From: JABDMH01 sp964428345
GTDB lineage: Bacteria > Bacteroidota > Bacteroidia > Chitinophagales > Saprospiraceae
Assembly (NCBI GenBank): GCA_964428345.1
Contig: CAYRYD010000013.1
Span: 1-64,000, forward strand
Direction: 5' to 3'
Length of the DNA stretch: 64,000 bases
The notes beneath the pieces were generated by a model that made no database searches, was not told the DNA's origin, and saw nothing but the letters and a program-made list of their open reading frames with translations. Below, one piece after another: positions 8,233 through 15,230 of this stretch (positions are counted from its first letter, which is position 1; each line of letters opens with the position of its first letter). Made by a program: the position numbers and the translations under genes.

Positions 8233-8542
8233 ATGATAAAAGGCTTCGGCGGACGGAGTCCGCTTTCAGATCACCATTGGAAAGTCTACATCCTCAGATG
8301 TTCTGTCGGCACCGTCTGGAGTAGCTTTTGCGAAGGCAGACAAATATTATGTCGGAAAAACCAATGATCTGGACCACAGACTGCAGCGTCATCAAAAAGG
8401 GCAAGTATCCTTTACCTCGACCCGGTTACCTTTCGAATTAGTGACTTACATTGCTTTCGACAATGAATGGAAGGCTACCCAGATGGAAAAATACCTTAAA
8501 ACCGGATCTGGAAGAGCCTACGCGAAAAGACATTTCTACTGA
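8233..8542 (+). pseudogene. GIY-YIG endonuclease pseudogene, copy 1
   Basis: From the ATG at 8233 the frame reads through a palindrome-derived leader into HHWKVYILRCS, the usual first strand of small GIY-YIG (UvrC-N/URI-like) nucleases. It is then interrupted at about 8312-8342 by a GTAGCTTTTGCGAA-loop palindrome that shifts the frame by one base. After the insert the gene continues as YYVGKTNDLDHRLQRHQKGQ and then VTYIAFDNEWKATQMEKYLKTG and ends KRHFY-stop, the normal C-terminus for the family. The GIY motif itself is altered to YYVG and the catalytic Arg/Glu region is present but out of frame. Small family members are about 80-100 residues long, which matches this one if the inserts are removed. 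Not functional as written. Confidence 0.75.
8314..8341 (+). repeat. Palindromic element inserted in GIY-YIG copy 1
   Basis: Arms GTCTG and CAGAC (extended by G/G flanks) around GAGTAGCTTTTGCGAAGG. The loop is a one-base variant of the loop at 8176-8189. It splits the nuclease frame between RCS and YYVG. Confidence 0.6.
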
Positions 8543-8571
8543 AAGAGTCCCCATTATAGCCTTCTGCCAAG

Positions 8572-8700
8572 GCTACGGCTTCCAGAGGCCGTAGCTTTAG
8601 CGAAGCGGGCACCGCCCTCCGCAGCTTTAGGGTCAGCGGGCACCGCCCGCCGTAGCTTTAGCGAAGGCGAGCTGTTTTTTTTATAGTAACACCATTTCAG
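8572..8700 (+). repeat. Cluster of palindromic elements between the two GIY-YIG copies
   Basis: GCTACGGC at 8572-8579 pairs perfectly with GCCGTAGC at 8588-8595. Three further members with the loop (G)TAGCTTTAGCGAA or GCAGCTTTAGGGTC follow near 8590, 8622 and 8655. The last is followed by an eight-T run and the same TATAGTAACACCATTT leader that precedes copy 1. Confidence 0.65.
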
Positions 8701-8709
8701 CCAAACCAT

Positions 8710-9051
8710 ATGAACCAGGGCTACGGCCACCGTCCGTCGAAGCTTTAGCGAAGCCGGAGACAGAGTCCGCTTGACAATCACCATTGGAAAGTCTACATCC
8801 TCAGATGTTCTGACTGCACTGTCTGCCGCAGCTTTTGCGAAGGCAGACAGATACTATGTCGGAAAAACCAATGATCTGGACCACAGACTGCAGCGTCATC
8901 AAAAAGGGCAAGTATCCTTTACCCGACCCGGTTATCTCTCGAATTAGTGACTTTCATTGCTTTCGACAATGAGTGGAAGGCAACCCTGACGGAAAAATAC
9001 CTGAAAACCGGATCCGGAAGAGCATTCGCAAAAAGACATTTTATTAAAAGG
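8710..9051 (+). pseudogene. GIY-YIG endonuclease pseudogene, copy 2
   Basis: A second, about 80-90 percent similar copy of the unit at 8233-8542 by eye. The leader frame from the ATG at 8710 meets a TAG inside an inserted palindrome (GAAGCTTTAGCGAAG). HHWKVYILRCSD then follows, with a second palindrome at 8819-8850 at exactly the site occupied in copy 1, and then YYVGKTNDLDHRLQRHQKGQ. A one-base deletion near 8928 (TTTACCCG against TTTACCTCG) breaks the frame again. The tail (VTFIAFDNEWKAT and onward to KRHF) has lost its stop and runs into repeat DNA. It is a pseudogene. The tandem spacing of about 476 bases suggests one unit was duplicated after the palindromes had entered. Confidence 0.7.
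8819..8850 (+). repeat. Palindromic element inserted in GIY-YIG copy 2
   Basis: Nine-base arms CTGTCTGCC and GGCAGACAG pair perfectly around GCAGCTTTTGCGAA. The arms differ from GCCCGCC/GGCGGGC at 8169 but remain complementary, while the loop is nearly constant. Confidence 0.65.
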
Positions 9052-9082
9052 CTCCCCAGTAAAGTTCATTGCCAGCTTTCGC

Positions 9083-9140
9083 CAGGGCTACGGCTTCCAG
9101 AGGCCGAAGCCATAGCGAAGGTTTCAGACAGAGTCCGCAT
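9083..9140 (+). repeat. Palindromic element, overlapping the 3' end of the 9170-9619 neighbourhood
   Basis: GGGCTACGGCTTCCAGAGGCCGAAGCC followed by ATAGCGAAGG and AGACAGAGTCCGC, given as key words. It is a decayed member of the same family as 8572-8595. Confidence 0.45.
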
Positions 9141-9169
9141 CAGACTCAAATCTCTTCGAAATGCTTTAA

Positions 9170-9619
9170 TCAGAAATCCCAGTCGTTCCAAATCGAACGC
9201 CACAAGGCTCTCAAAATATACAAATCTACTGTCAAACCGACCAGGCCAAGAATCCACGTCGCATTCTTCTTTTCGGCATAGACCCGGATTTCTGTGATGG
9301 TTGAATGATCGATTCTTGCAATATCCTTGCCTCTTTTTAAACGAAGGAGTGTTATGGATCTATCGTAAGCAATTGTTTCATTGCCCATGTACAAGCCTTT
9401 TACGATAGTACCGGATATGGCATGTATTTCAAGGTTTTTACCAATCATGGTGCTATCCAACTGGTCTACCCGATATACCGCGTCGGTAGAAAATTTTCTT
9501 TCATCTAGAGAATGACCCACGAACAGGCCCAATACAGTGCATCCATGCATAGTGATGATAATGGATATAAGGCTTAGAGCCGAAATCAATAGCCAGCTAG
9601 TTGTTCCAATAGTTTGCAT
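9170..9619 (-). CDS. Putative membrane-anchored protein, about 149 aa
   Basis: Not recognised as a named family. From the internal Met (MQTIGTTSWLLISALSLISIIITMHGC) the protein begins with a strongly hydrophobic segment that ends near a Cys, so it is either a lipoprotein or a signal-anchored protein. A middle beta-rich part (KNLEIHAISGTIVKGLYMGNE and LLRLKRGKDIARIDHSTITEIRVYAEKK, in outline) is followed by a second hydrophobic segment (ATWILGLVGLTVDLYIL) near the C-terminus. The pattern resembles small Bacteroidota proteins with an SH3-like barrel and a C-terminal membrane helix. A start 13 codons upstream is possible but gives a non-hydrophobic preface. The gene is isolated between repeat clusters. 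Confidence 0.55.
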   Translation of the reverse strand: MQTIGTTSWLLISALSLISIIITMHGCTVLGLFVGHSLDERKFSTDAVYRVDQLDSTMIGKNLEIHAISGTIVKGLYMGNETIAYDRSITLLRLKRGKDIARIDHSTITEIRVYAEKKNATWILGLVGLTVDLYILRALWRSIWNDWDF

Positions 9620-9737
9620 GAAGTGATATTTTGATAAGGGATATGTGTATCCCGACAAAAAGGTAAACGAATAATAAAACTTTCTGCACTTCAGGAAGCC
9701 AGGGGTTGAGTTAGATCTAAGATCAAGGGAAAGAGGG

Positions 9738-9990
9738 TACCGCCCACCCTAACCTTGGCGAAGGCTAGATTGTTTTACAGTGATACTATTCAAACCAAAA
9801 CCATATGACAAAAGGCTTCGGCCACCGTCCGTCGAAGCTTTAGCTAAGACGGAGACGAGTCTGCCTCCGCCCGCCGTAGCTTTGCGAAGACGGGCTGTTT
9901 TTATTGTAACTCAATTCAAACCAATACCATATGAACCAGGGCTACGGCTTCCAGAGGCCGAAGCCTTAGAGAGGCTTCGGATAGAGGCCA
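9738..9990 (+). repeat. Further palindromic repeat cluster without a nuclease gene
   Basis: Two more copies of the leader unit (T tract, then a variant of ATAGTAACACCATTT, then CCATATGA) start near 9770 and 9896. Around them lie the palindromes CCGTC...GACGG at 9825-9852 and GCCCG...CGGGC at 9869-9895 with the loop words CGAAGCTTTAGCTAAG and CGTAGCTTTGCGAAG. Another GGCTACGGCTTCCAGAGGCC word lies at 9940-9960. No GIY-YIG coding sequence follows, so these are solo or deleted units. Confidence 0.6.
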
Positions 9991-10006
9991 TAGATTTCAT
10001 GTCATT

Positions 10007-10150
10007 ACCCCGAAGGGGTGAAAAGATAGCAATGGAATAGCGACCACTGTTGATAAATTGAATGAGGCATTGGTAGAATAACCCCGAAGGGGTGAAATGA
10101 GTGTAGAAATTGACATTGAATTCCTTATCAGAACCCCGAAGGGGTGAAAT
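10007..10150 (+). repeat. Three REP-like copies of ACCCCGAAGGGGTGAAAT
   Basis: Copies at 10007-10024, 10081-10098 and 10133-10150. Each has the palindrome CCCCGAAGGGG followed by TGAAA. Spacing is 74 and 52 bases, and the spacers are unrelated to each other. Similar CCCC-TTCGGGG words are common between genes in Bacteroidota genomes. No transposase is nearby. Confidence 0.65.
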
Positions 10151-10357
10151 AATCCAAATGCCCTATGGAGCGCCATCGGACAGCCGCTCTATTGCTTATC
10201 ACTTCAATCCATATCCATTTAAACATGGATTTTACATGCACGCTTAACCTCACAAGAGTACCTGATTCTTACCATATCATAAGAGGGTTTCCCGACAGAC
10301 GGTACCCATGGCAGCAGCTTGGGGGCTGAGGATTTACCTGGAGATTCTACCATCCGA
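10151..10357. other. Gap after the REP-like repeats, nothing recognised
   Basis: The last part of a 740-base gene-free stretch that starts at 9620. Beyond the repeats listed separately I see no gene, tRNA or clear terminator. Confidence 0.4.
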
Positions 10358-11326
10358 TCAGTTCGGTAACAACTTATGCACATATACTTCCCTGAAGATC
10401 GGCCTGCCACCAAGACCGGCAACTACCTGAAATCTGTTCACGAAAGGCATCTTGACATCCATCCAGTAGACGAACTCACGGTTGACAAAAATATAGTACT
10501 TATTGCCGCGTCTGCGCATTCCGATAAGATTGACCGTGTCATTGAGGACCGCAAAATTCTCACGCTGATAGATTACACCCTGTTCTGAAAAGCCGGCATT
10601 GACTACAAATGTCCCCTCGGCATTAAAATGCACGATAATCTGATCCTGGATTTGCTGGCCTCCCCATGCCAGACCGACAATATCCGTACTGTTTTGAAAA
10701 TCGATCAGTGCCTCAATCTCAAAATCGTTACTGTCTGGCAGACTCATGTTTCTGCTGAAACCTCCGATGTTGCTTAGGTGCAATACCGTATCCCTTGACA
10801 CCCCCGCAAGATCATATTCTTCCTCAATATGGACCCAGTCGGGTTCGGAGATATGTGGATTAAAGAGTTCATCGATGTAATATTGGCGCCTGACTCCACT
10901 GTAATTGATGGAGCCGGACCTGCCGGCCGGTAATGGATCTCCCCGCATGATACTCTGCCATTCATCATTTGGCAGAATAGCATTATGATGCTCCCGGTGC
11001 AAAACGCAATGACCCAATTCGTGAAGGATCATGGCCTCCCGGTGATTATCACTCCTTGTTTCCCAGAACTGCCTGCTGATCACAATGGTTCCGTCATTGC
11101 AAAAACCAGCCAGGGTATCGGCCAGATCAGCCTGAAAAGTGATTTCAAGGCTGATGTCTGACCAGTCAATGACCTTACCACGTGCTGCAGCCTCAGCTGC
11201 AAATCGATCTACATAAGGTTGTACCTCTTCAGGAATATTGACGACAACCATACGTGGCGTCTCCTCCTTGGAGCAAGCCAGACAACATAATAAGAACAGC
11301 AGTGAAAAGGTAGCACGGGTGCTCAT
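10358..11326 (-). CDS. Lipoprotein with a zinc-metalloprotease HExxH motif
   Basis: A 322-residue protein starting with a lipoprotein signal (FLLCCLACSKE, lipidated Cys at residue 18). Residues about 40-160 resemble a small zinc peptidase: the motif HELGHCVLHREHH holds HExxH plus further His residues that could be the third ligand, and the upstream GTIVISRQFWE strand fits the edge strand of such folds. The C-terminal half (about 175-320) looks like a beta-sandwich, Laminin-G/concanavalin type (FEIEALIDFQNSTDIVGLAWGG and the closing FRVVAGLGG-like strands, in outline). It is expected at the cell surface or periplasm. Substrate unknown. The gene is divergent from the FHA-protease operon across about 480 bases. 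Confidence 0.7.
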   Translation of the reverse strand: MSTRATFSLLFLLCCLACSKEETPRMVVVNIPEEVQPYVDRFAAEAAARGKVIDWSDISLEITFQADLADTLAGFCNDGTIVISRQFWETRSDNHREAMILHELGHCVLHREHHNAILPNDEWQSIMRGDPLPAGRSGSINYSGVRRQYYIDELFNPHISEPDWVHIEEEYDLAGVSRDTVLHLSNIGGFSRNMSLPDSNDFEIEALIDFQNSTDIVGLAWGGQQIQDQIIVHFNAEGTFVVNAGFSEQGVIYQRENFAVLNDTVNLIGMRRRGNKYYIFVNREFVYWMDVKMPFVNRFQVVAGLGGRPIFREVYVHKLLPN

Positions 11327-11809
11327 ACGAGATAATATTCGGCAGACTAACTGGGGCTTGCGAAAGCTCGCATCGGATTTTTCACGATTCCAACTACTTG
11401 ATAACGATAATATAACGCGAAATGATGAAATTTCATCGAATACGGTACCTCTTTTGTACCAAAAAATTCCTTCTGATGGATCTGGATCCCCTAGTGGTTT
11501 GTATGGATATCCTATATCCTGCGCAAAACGACTGCATATCCAAATCGGAATGGTTGGATCTGGTGAGACGCACCCTCTTCCTTCCTCGATGGCCAGCCCT
11601 ATTACACTTTTCCAAAGCCGGTACCCTCAAGAATCGGGTAAGCCGGTAATGGCCAAAGTCAATACTGGTGATCAAAAGCTTCATCTACAGGTTTTCATGG
11701 ATAGGAATTTACAGGTTTCCCAAGGGAGAATTGTAGGAAATCAGGTATTCATTCCGGTGACTGTCTTGCTGACCTTTGTAATCATCAATTAATATCAAAG
11801 ATCAGTGTC
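11327..11809. other. Divergent intergenic region
   Basis: Separates the leftward metalloprotease lipoprotein from the rightward FHA-protease operon. A short hairpin GGTAC-CTCTTTT-GTACC followed by AAAAAATT lies near 11445-11465. An open frame crossing the region (11238-11792) overlaps the lipoprotein start and has no family resemblance. Promoters for both sides should lie here but I see no convincing TAnnTTTG match. Confidence 0.4.
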
Positions 11810-13471
11810 ATGAAAAAAGAAACAAAGTCCATCATCATCTACCATCGAAAAGGTAGTAAAGCCAATCAGGTTGAAGAATTCAATTTTGACAGTCTTGACA
11901 GGCTTACATTAGGAAGAGATAGTGCCAACAACGTTCAGTTTGATCCGGAAGTTGACACCATGGTAAGTCGAAAGCACGCTGTCATCACCTGGAGCAATTT
12001 TGAAAAATTTACCATTGAGGATCTCCAGAGTACCAATGGGGTGTTTCTCAATGATGAAAGGATTGAAAAAAGTGCCCCACTCCAGGCTGGTGATCGCCTG
12101 CAGTTTGGATTAGGCGGTCCTGTGATCGAATTTGAACTGAACCCACGTCCGGCCAGTCATATGGCACAGACCCAGATGATCAATATCCAAAGCTCAGCAA
12201 ACACCGAAGAACTAATGCCCATGGAACTCAATGCGGCCGCCACACCTATGCTGAAAGAAACGATTGGCCGACAAACCTTCGAAAGAGCCATCAGGGGAGA
12301 AAGGTCACGGGCCTCCCGTACCTTGCTCGCCAGCCTGGCCGGTCTGATTATCGTTTTTGCGGCAGCCGGTTTTGCCTTTAAGGATAAGCTACGATCAGAA
12401 AAAGTGATTGTGAACCACAAGGAAACGATCACCGATTATTTTGATCCGGCGGCCATTGCCGCTAAAAACACCAACAAGGTGGTTTTCATCGAGTTTGGTT
12501 ACAATTTAATCCATACCGAAACCGGAGATGACGTATACCACCGGTATACCATTGTGGAGGACAAGAAGACCAAGCAGAAAATGGAGGTTGCCCTGTATAT
12601 CGAGTTGAACGGTCGAATTGAGCCGTTCCTGGGATTGAAGAAAGATATTGAGGCGGGTCGACCCATTGCCGTATCCGGGGCAACCGGTACAGGATTTATC
12701 GTGGATAAAAATGGTTTCATACTCACCAACCGGCATGTGGCGGCCAACTGGAACACTACTTATCATTTTCCACCTGACGCACAGAATGGAATCCTGTACA
12801 AGATCACTCCCCAGGGATTGCAACAGGCAGGAATCCTTCAGTACCCTCCCATGGATTGGGTGCCGGCCGAATCCAAGCTTTTCGGTGAGAAACCGATTTC
12901 CGGAAAAATCCTGGAAGGCAAGGTATCCTACATGGATGTGACCTTCGCCAAGAATGACCTGCGTACTCCGGCCAAGATTGTGAGGGTCAGCAATACGCAC
13001 GATGTCGCAATGATTAAGATCGATCTGCCAGGCGAACTTGAACCGGTGACTCTGAAGGAAAAAGATACGGATATAGCGCCGGGACAAAAGGTTGTGGTCA
13101 TGGGTTATCCGGGAGTATCTCCCGATGCAATCGTGGTAAAGTCCAGTGACGATGTTTTCAACCGTTCCTCCCAGGTAATACAGGTACCTGATCCAACCGT
13201 AACGGATTGTTCCATTGGCAAGATCCTCAAAGGAAAAACTGAATTGTCCGGTACCAACACTGAAGGCTACTTCAGTATGTTTGGAGATGTCTACCAGCTG
13301 ACAACCAGCGAAACAGGGGCAGGCAATAGCGGAGGGCCGGTATTTGACCGTGATGGTAATGTCATTGCCATATTCACATCGGGTAAGTGGGATGGTGCTA
13401 CAGCCATATCGTTTGCCCTGCCGATTCGTTACGGAATCGAACTCATGAAAACCCAACGTGTCATTAATTAA
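11810..13471 (+). CDS. FHA domain - transmembrane - trypsin-like serine protease
   Basis: 553 residues. Residues about 30-108 are an FHA phosphothreonine-binding domain (LGRD at 34-37, SRKH at 53-56, STNG at 74-77). A linker leads to one membrane helix at about 171-190 (TLLASLAGLIIVFAAAGFAF). The rest is a trypsin/HtrA-like protease outside the cytoplasm: GTGF at 293-296, catalytic His309 (LTNRHVAAN), Asp398 (THDVAMIKID) and Ser507 (GAGNSGGP). No PDZ domain is present, unlike DegP/HtrA. It is the first gene of a tight run with two kinases and a phosphatase. The obvious inference is that a kinase-phosphorylated partner binds the FHA domain and controls the protease across the membrane. Confidence 0.9.
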   Translation: MKKETKSIIIYHRKGSKANQVEEFNFDSLDRLTLGRDSANNVQFDPEVDTMVSRKHAVITWSNFEKFTIEDLQSTNGVFLNDERIEKSAPLQAGDRLQFGLGGPVIEFELNPRPASHMAQTQMINIQSSANTEELMPMELNAAATPMLKETIGRQTFERAIRGERSRASRTLLASLAGLIIVFAAAGFAFKDKLRSEKVIVNHKETITDYFDPAAIAAKNTNKVVFIEFGYNLIHTETGDDVYHRYTIVEDKKTKQKMEVALYIELNGRIEPFLGLKKDIEAGRPIAVSGATGTGFIVDKNGFILTNRHVAANWNTTYHFPPDAQNGILYKITPQGLQQAGILQYPPMDWVPAESKLFGEKPISGKILEGKVSYMDVTFAKNDLRTPAKIVRVSNTHDVAMIKIDLPGELEPVTLKEKDTDIAPGQKVVVMGYPGVSPDAIVVKSSDDVFNRSSQVIQVPDPTVTDCSIGKILKGKTELSGTNTEGYFSMFGDVYQLTTSETGAGNSGGPVFDRDGNVIAIFTSGKWDGATAISFALPIRYGIELMKTQRVIN

Positions 13472-13505
13472 ATATTCATCGCATCCCGGACAGGGTACAT
13501 CTGTT

Positions 13506-14366
13506 ATGTCAGATCTCAGAATATTAAACAGGGTGGAACGGTACCTGATTACCGAAAGACTGGGTTCCGGTGCAATGGGTGAGGTTTATAGAGCCATACA
13601 CCCATCCACCGGAATTCCGGTCGCCATCAAATGGCTGCACCGATTGGATATGGCAACGAGATTCCAGGAGGAAGCCAGATTACTGGCTCAGATACAACAT
13701 CCGAACATTGCCCGATTCATCAGTTATTCCGGGAATAGTGAAGAGGCTTACATCGTCATGGAATACGTGGAAGGATTAACGTTGGAAAAATTATTGAACC
13801 GTCAGGGAAAGTTGGCCGAGAATTATGCCCTGAAACTATTGCGTCAGTTGTCGGATGCCCTGATTTATATGCATGAAAGACAGATAATTCACAGGGATCT
13901 CAAAGCTTCCAATATAAAAGTTCAAAAAGATAGTACCGTGAAAATCCTCGATTTTGGCATTGCCAAATCACAATTTGCCACCAGATTTACCCATGAGGGA
14001 TTTATTGTAGGTTCTACACCATATGTTGCGCCTGAGCAGTTCAGAAACCTGGTAACTCCCAAAATCGATACCTGGGCCCTGGGTGTGCTTTTTTATCAAA
14101 TGCTGACCGGCCATCTGCCATTTGCAGACAGAAACGAAGAAGCACTCCGGGCTAAAATTCAATCGAATGACTTTTTACCCATTGAAGTCTTTAATCCCTC
14201 CGTGTCAAAGGATGCCAGGAAAATCCTCAACAACCTGTTAACCACCAGGGTACAGAAAAGATGGTCCGCAAAGGAGCTCAGTCACTTTCTGGAACAACAC
14301 CGGGAAGGAAAAGGAAAAAAAGGCCTGGCTGGATTTTTCCGAAAATGGATATCAACAGATCAATGA
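13506..14366 (+). CDS. Hanks-type serine/threonine protein kinase (cytoplasmic)
   Basis: 286 residues, essentially a bare kinase domain: glycine loop LGSGAMGEVYRA, catalytic Lys in VAIKWL, Glu in the C-helix (FQEEARLLAQI), HRDLKASN catalytic loop, DFGIAKS magnesium loop, and the APEQF segment. There is no membrane segment. After the domain comes a basic tail (EGKGKKGLAGFFRKW). A longer frame begins with GTG inside the preceding gene, but the ATG giving MSDLRILNRVERY leaves a 34-base gap and is preferred. The HRD loop has Lys-Ala-Ser-Asn in place of the commoner K-P-x-N. It probably phosphorylates the FHA-protease or itself and is opposed by the PP2C gene just downstream. Confidence 0.9.
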   Translation: MSDLRILNRVERYLITERLGSGAMGEVYRAIHPSTGIPVAIKWLHRLDMATRFQEEARLLAQIQHPNIARFISYSGNSEEAYIVMEYVEGLTLEKLLNRQGKLAENYALKLLRQLSDALIYMHERQIIHRDLKASNIKVQKDSTVKILDFGIAKSQFATRFTHEGFIVGSTPYVAPEQFRNLVTPKIDTWALGVLFYQMLTGHLPFADRNEEALRAKIQSNDFLPIEVFNPSVSKDARKILNNLLTTRVQKRWSAKELSHFLEQHREGKGKKGLAGFFRKWISTDQ

Positions 14367-14381
14367 AAAATCAGATAGACG

Positions 14382-15230
14382 ATGTTTTGGAGAAAAAGGA
14401 AGAAAACCAAACCGGATCCGGAACCAAATCCCGTCAGGAACTACCGGGCAATAGCCATGACCGACATCGGGAGCATCCGGCCACATAACGAAGACCGCAT
14501 CCTGTTTGTCCGACCACCAGATTCAGGACAACGGCAATTGAAAGGCTACCTGGGTATTGTGGCCGATGGAATGGGTGGTCATGCCGCCGGGGAGATTGCT
14601 TCGGAAATGGCGGTAAAGATTTTTTCACAGAGCTATTACCAGTCGCCAGCCCGCCCGCAAGAGGCCATGGCTGCTGCCATGCTTGCAGCAAATGAAGCCA
14701 TCCTGAAACAAGCCCAAAGAAACCGATCCCTGCAAGGTATGGGTACCACCTGCACAGCCGTATCAGTGCTGGAAGGCACCCTGCACATAGGGCATATCGG
14801 TGACAGTCGCGCCTACCTGATCAAGGATGATCAAATTTACCAGCTCACCAAGGACCATACTTATGTCCAGGAATTGCTAAATCACGGTAAAATTGATCCT
14901 TTCGACGCCTTGCATCACCCCCAACGTAACATCATATCCCAGGCCTTGGGCACCATTTCCGGAAGGCATGGAGATATTTTCACGTCCGAAATGACGCTGG
15001 ATAAACACGATACACTTCTGCTTTGCAGTGACGGATTGTACGAATATTTTTTACCGGAAGAGATCAAGGATATCATTTCCCAAAACAGTTTTCAACAGGC
15101 TGCCGGGATCCTGATTGATCAGGCCAAAGCCCGGGGAGGTCACGATAATATTTCCGTCCTTCTGATCCGGGAATCTGAAGACGAAACCGGAAGTGAACAT
15201 CCCACCGAATTCCTAACTGAACTATCATGA
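14382..15230 (+). CDS. PP2C-family serine/threonine phosphatase
   Basis: 282 residues. Metal-binding motifs in order: TDIGSIRPHNEDRI, VADGMGGHAAGE, IGDSRAYLI with LTKDHTYVQ, LLLCSDGLYEYF and GGHDNISVLLI. This is the full bacterial Stp/PrpC pattern, which binds two or three Mn/Mg ions and removes phosphate from Ser/Thr. A short basic preface (MFWRKRKKTKPDPEPN) precedes the domain. The gene starts 15 bases after the first kinase and its stop overlaps the ATG of the second kinase by four bases. It should reverse the action of both flanking kinases. Confidence 0.92.
   Translation: MFWRKRKKTKPDPEPNPVRNYRAIAMTDIGSIRPHNEDRILFVRPPDSGQRQLKGYLGIVADGMGGHAAGEIASEMAVKIFSQSYYQSPARPQEAMAAAMLAANEAILKQAQRNRSLQGMGTTCTAVSVLEGTLHIGHIGDSRAYLIKDDQIYQLTKDHTYVQELLNHGKIDPFDALHHPQRNIISQALGTISGRHGDIFTSEMTLDKHDTLLLCSDGLYEYFLPEEIKDIISQNSFQQAAGILIDQAKARGGHDNISVLLIRESEDETGSEHPTEFLTELS

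Noticed and set aside
8947..9297. 116-residue plus-strand frame
   Set aside because: It is the tail of the second GIY-YIG pseudogene running on into repeat DNA.
10007..10150. Short CRISPR-like array
   Set aside because: Only three 18-base palindromes with unequal spacing; REP-like instead.
11238..11792. 184-residue plus-strand frame
   Set aside because: Overlaps the start of the metalloprotease lipoprotein on the opposite strand and has no recognisable domain.
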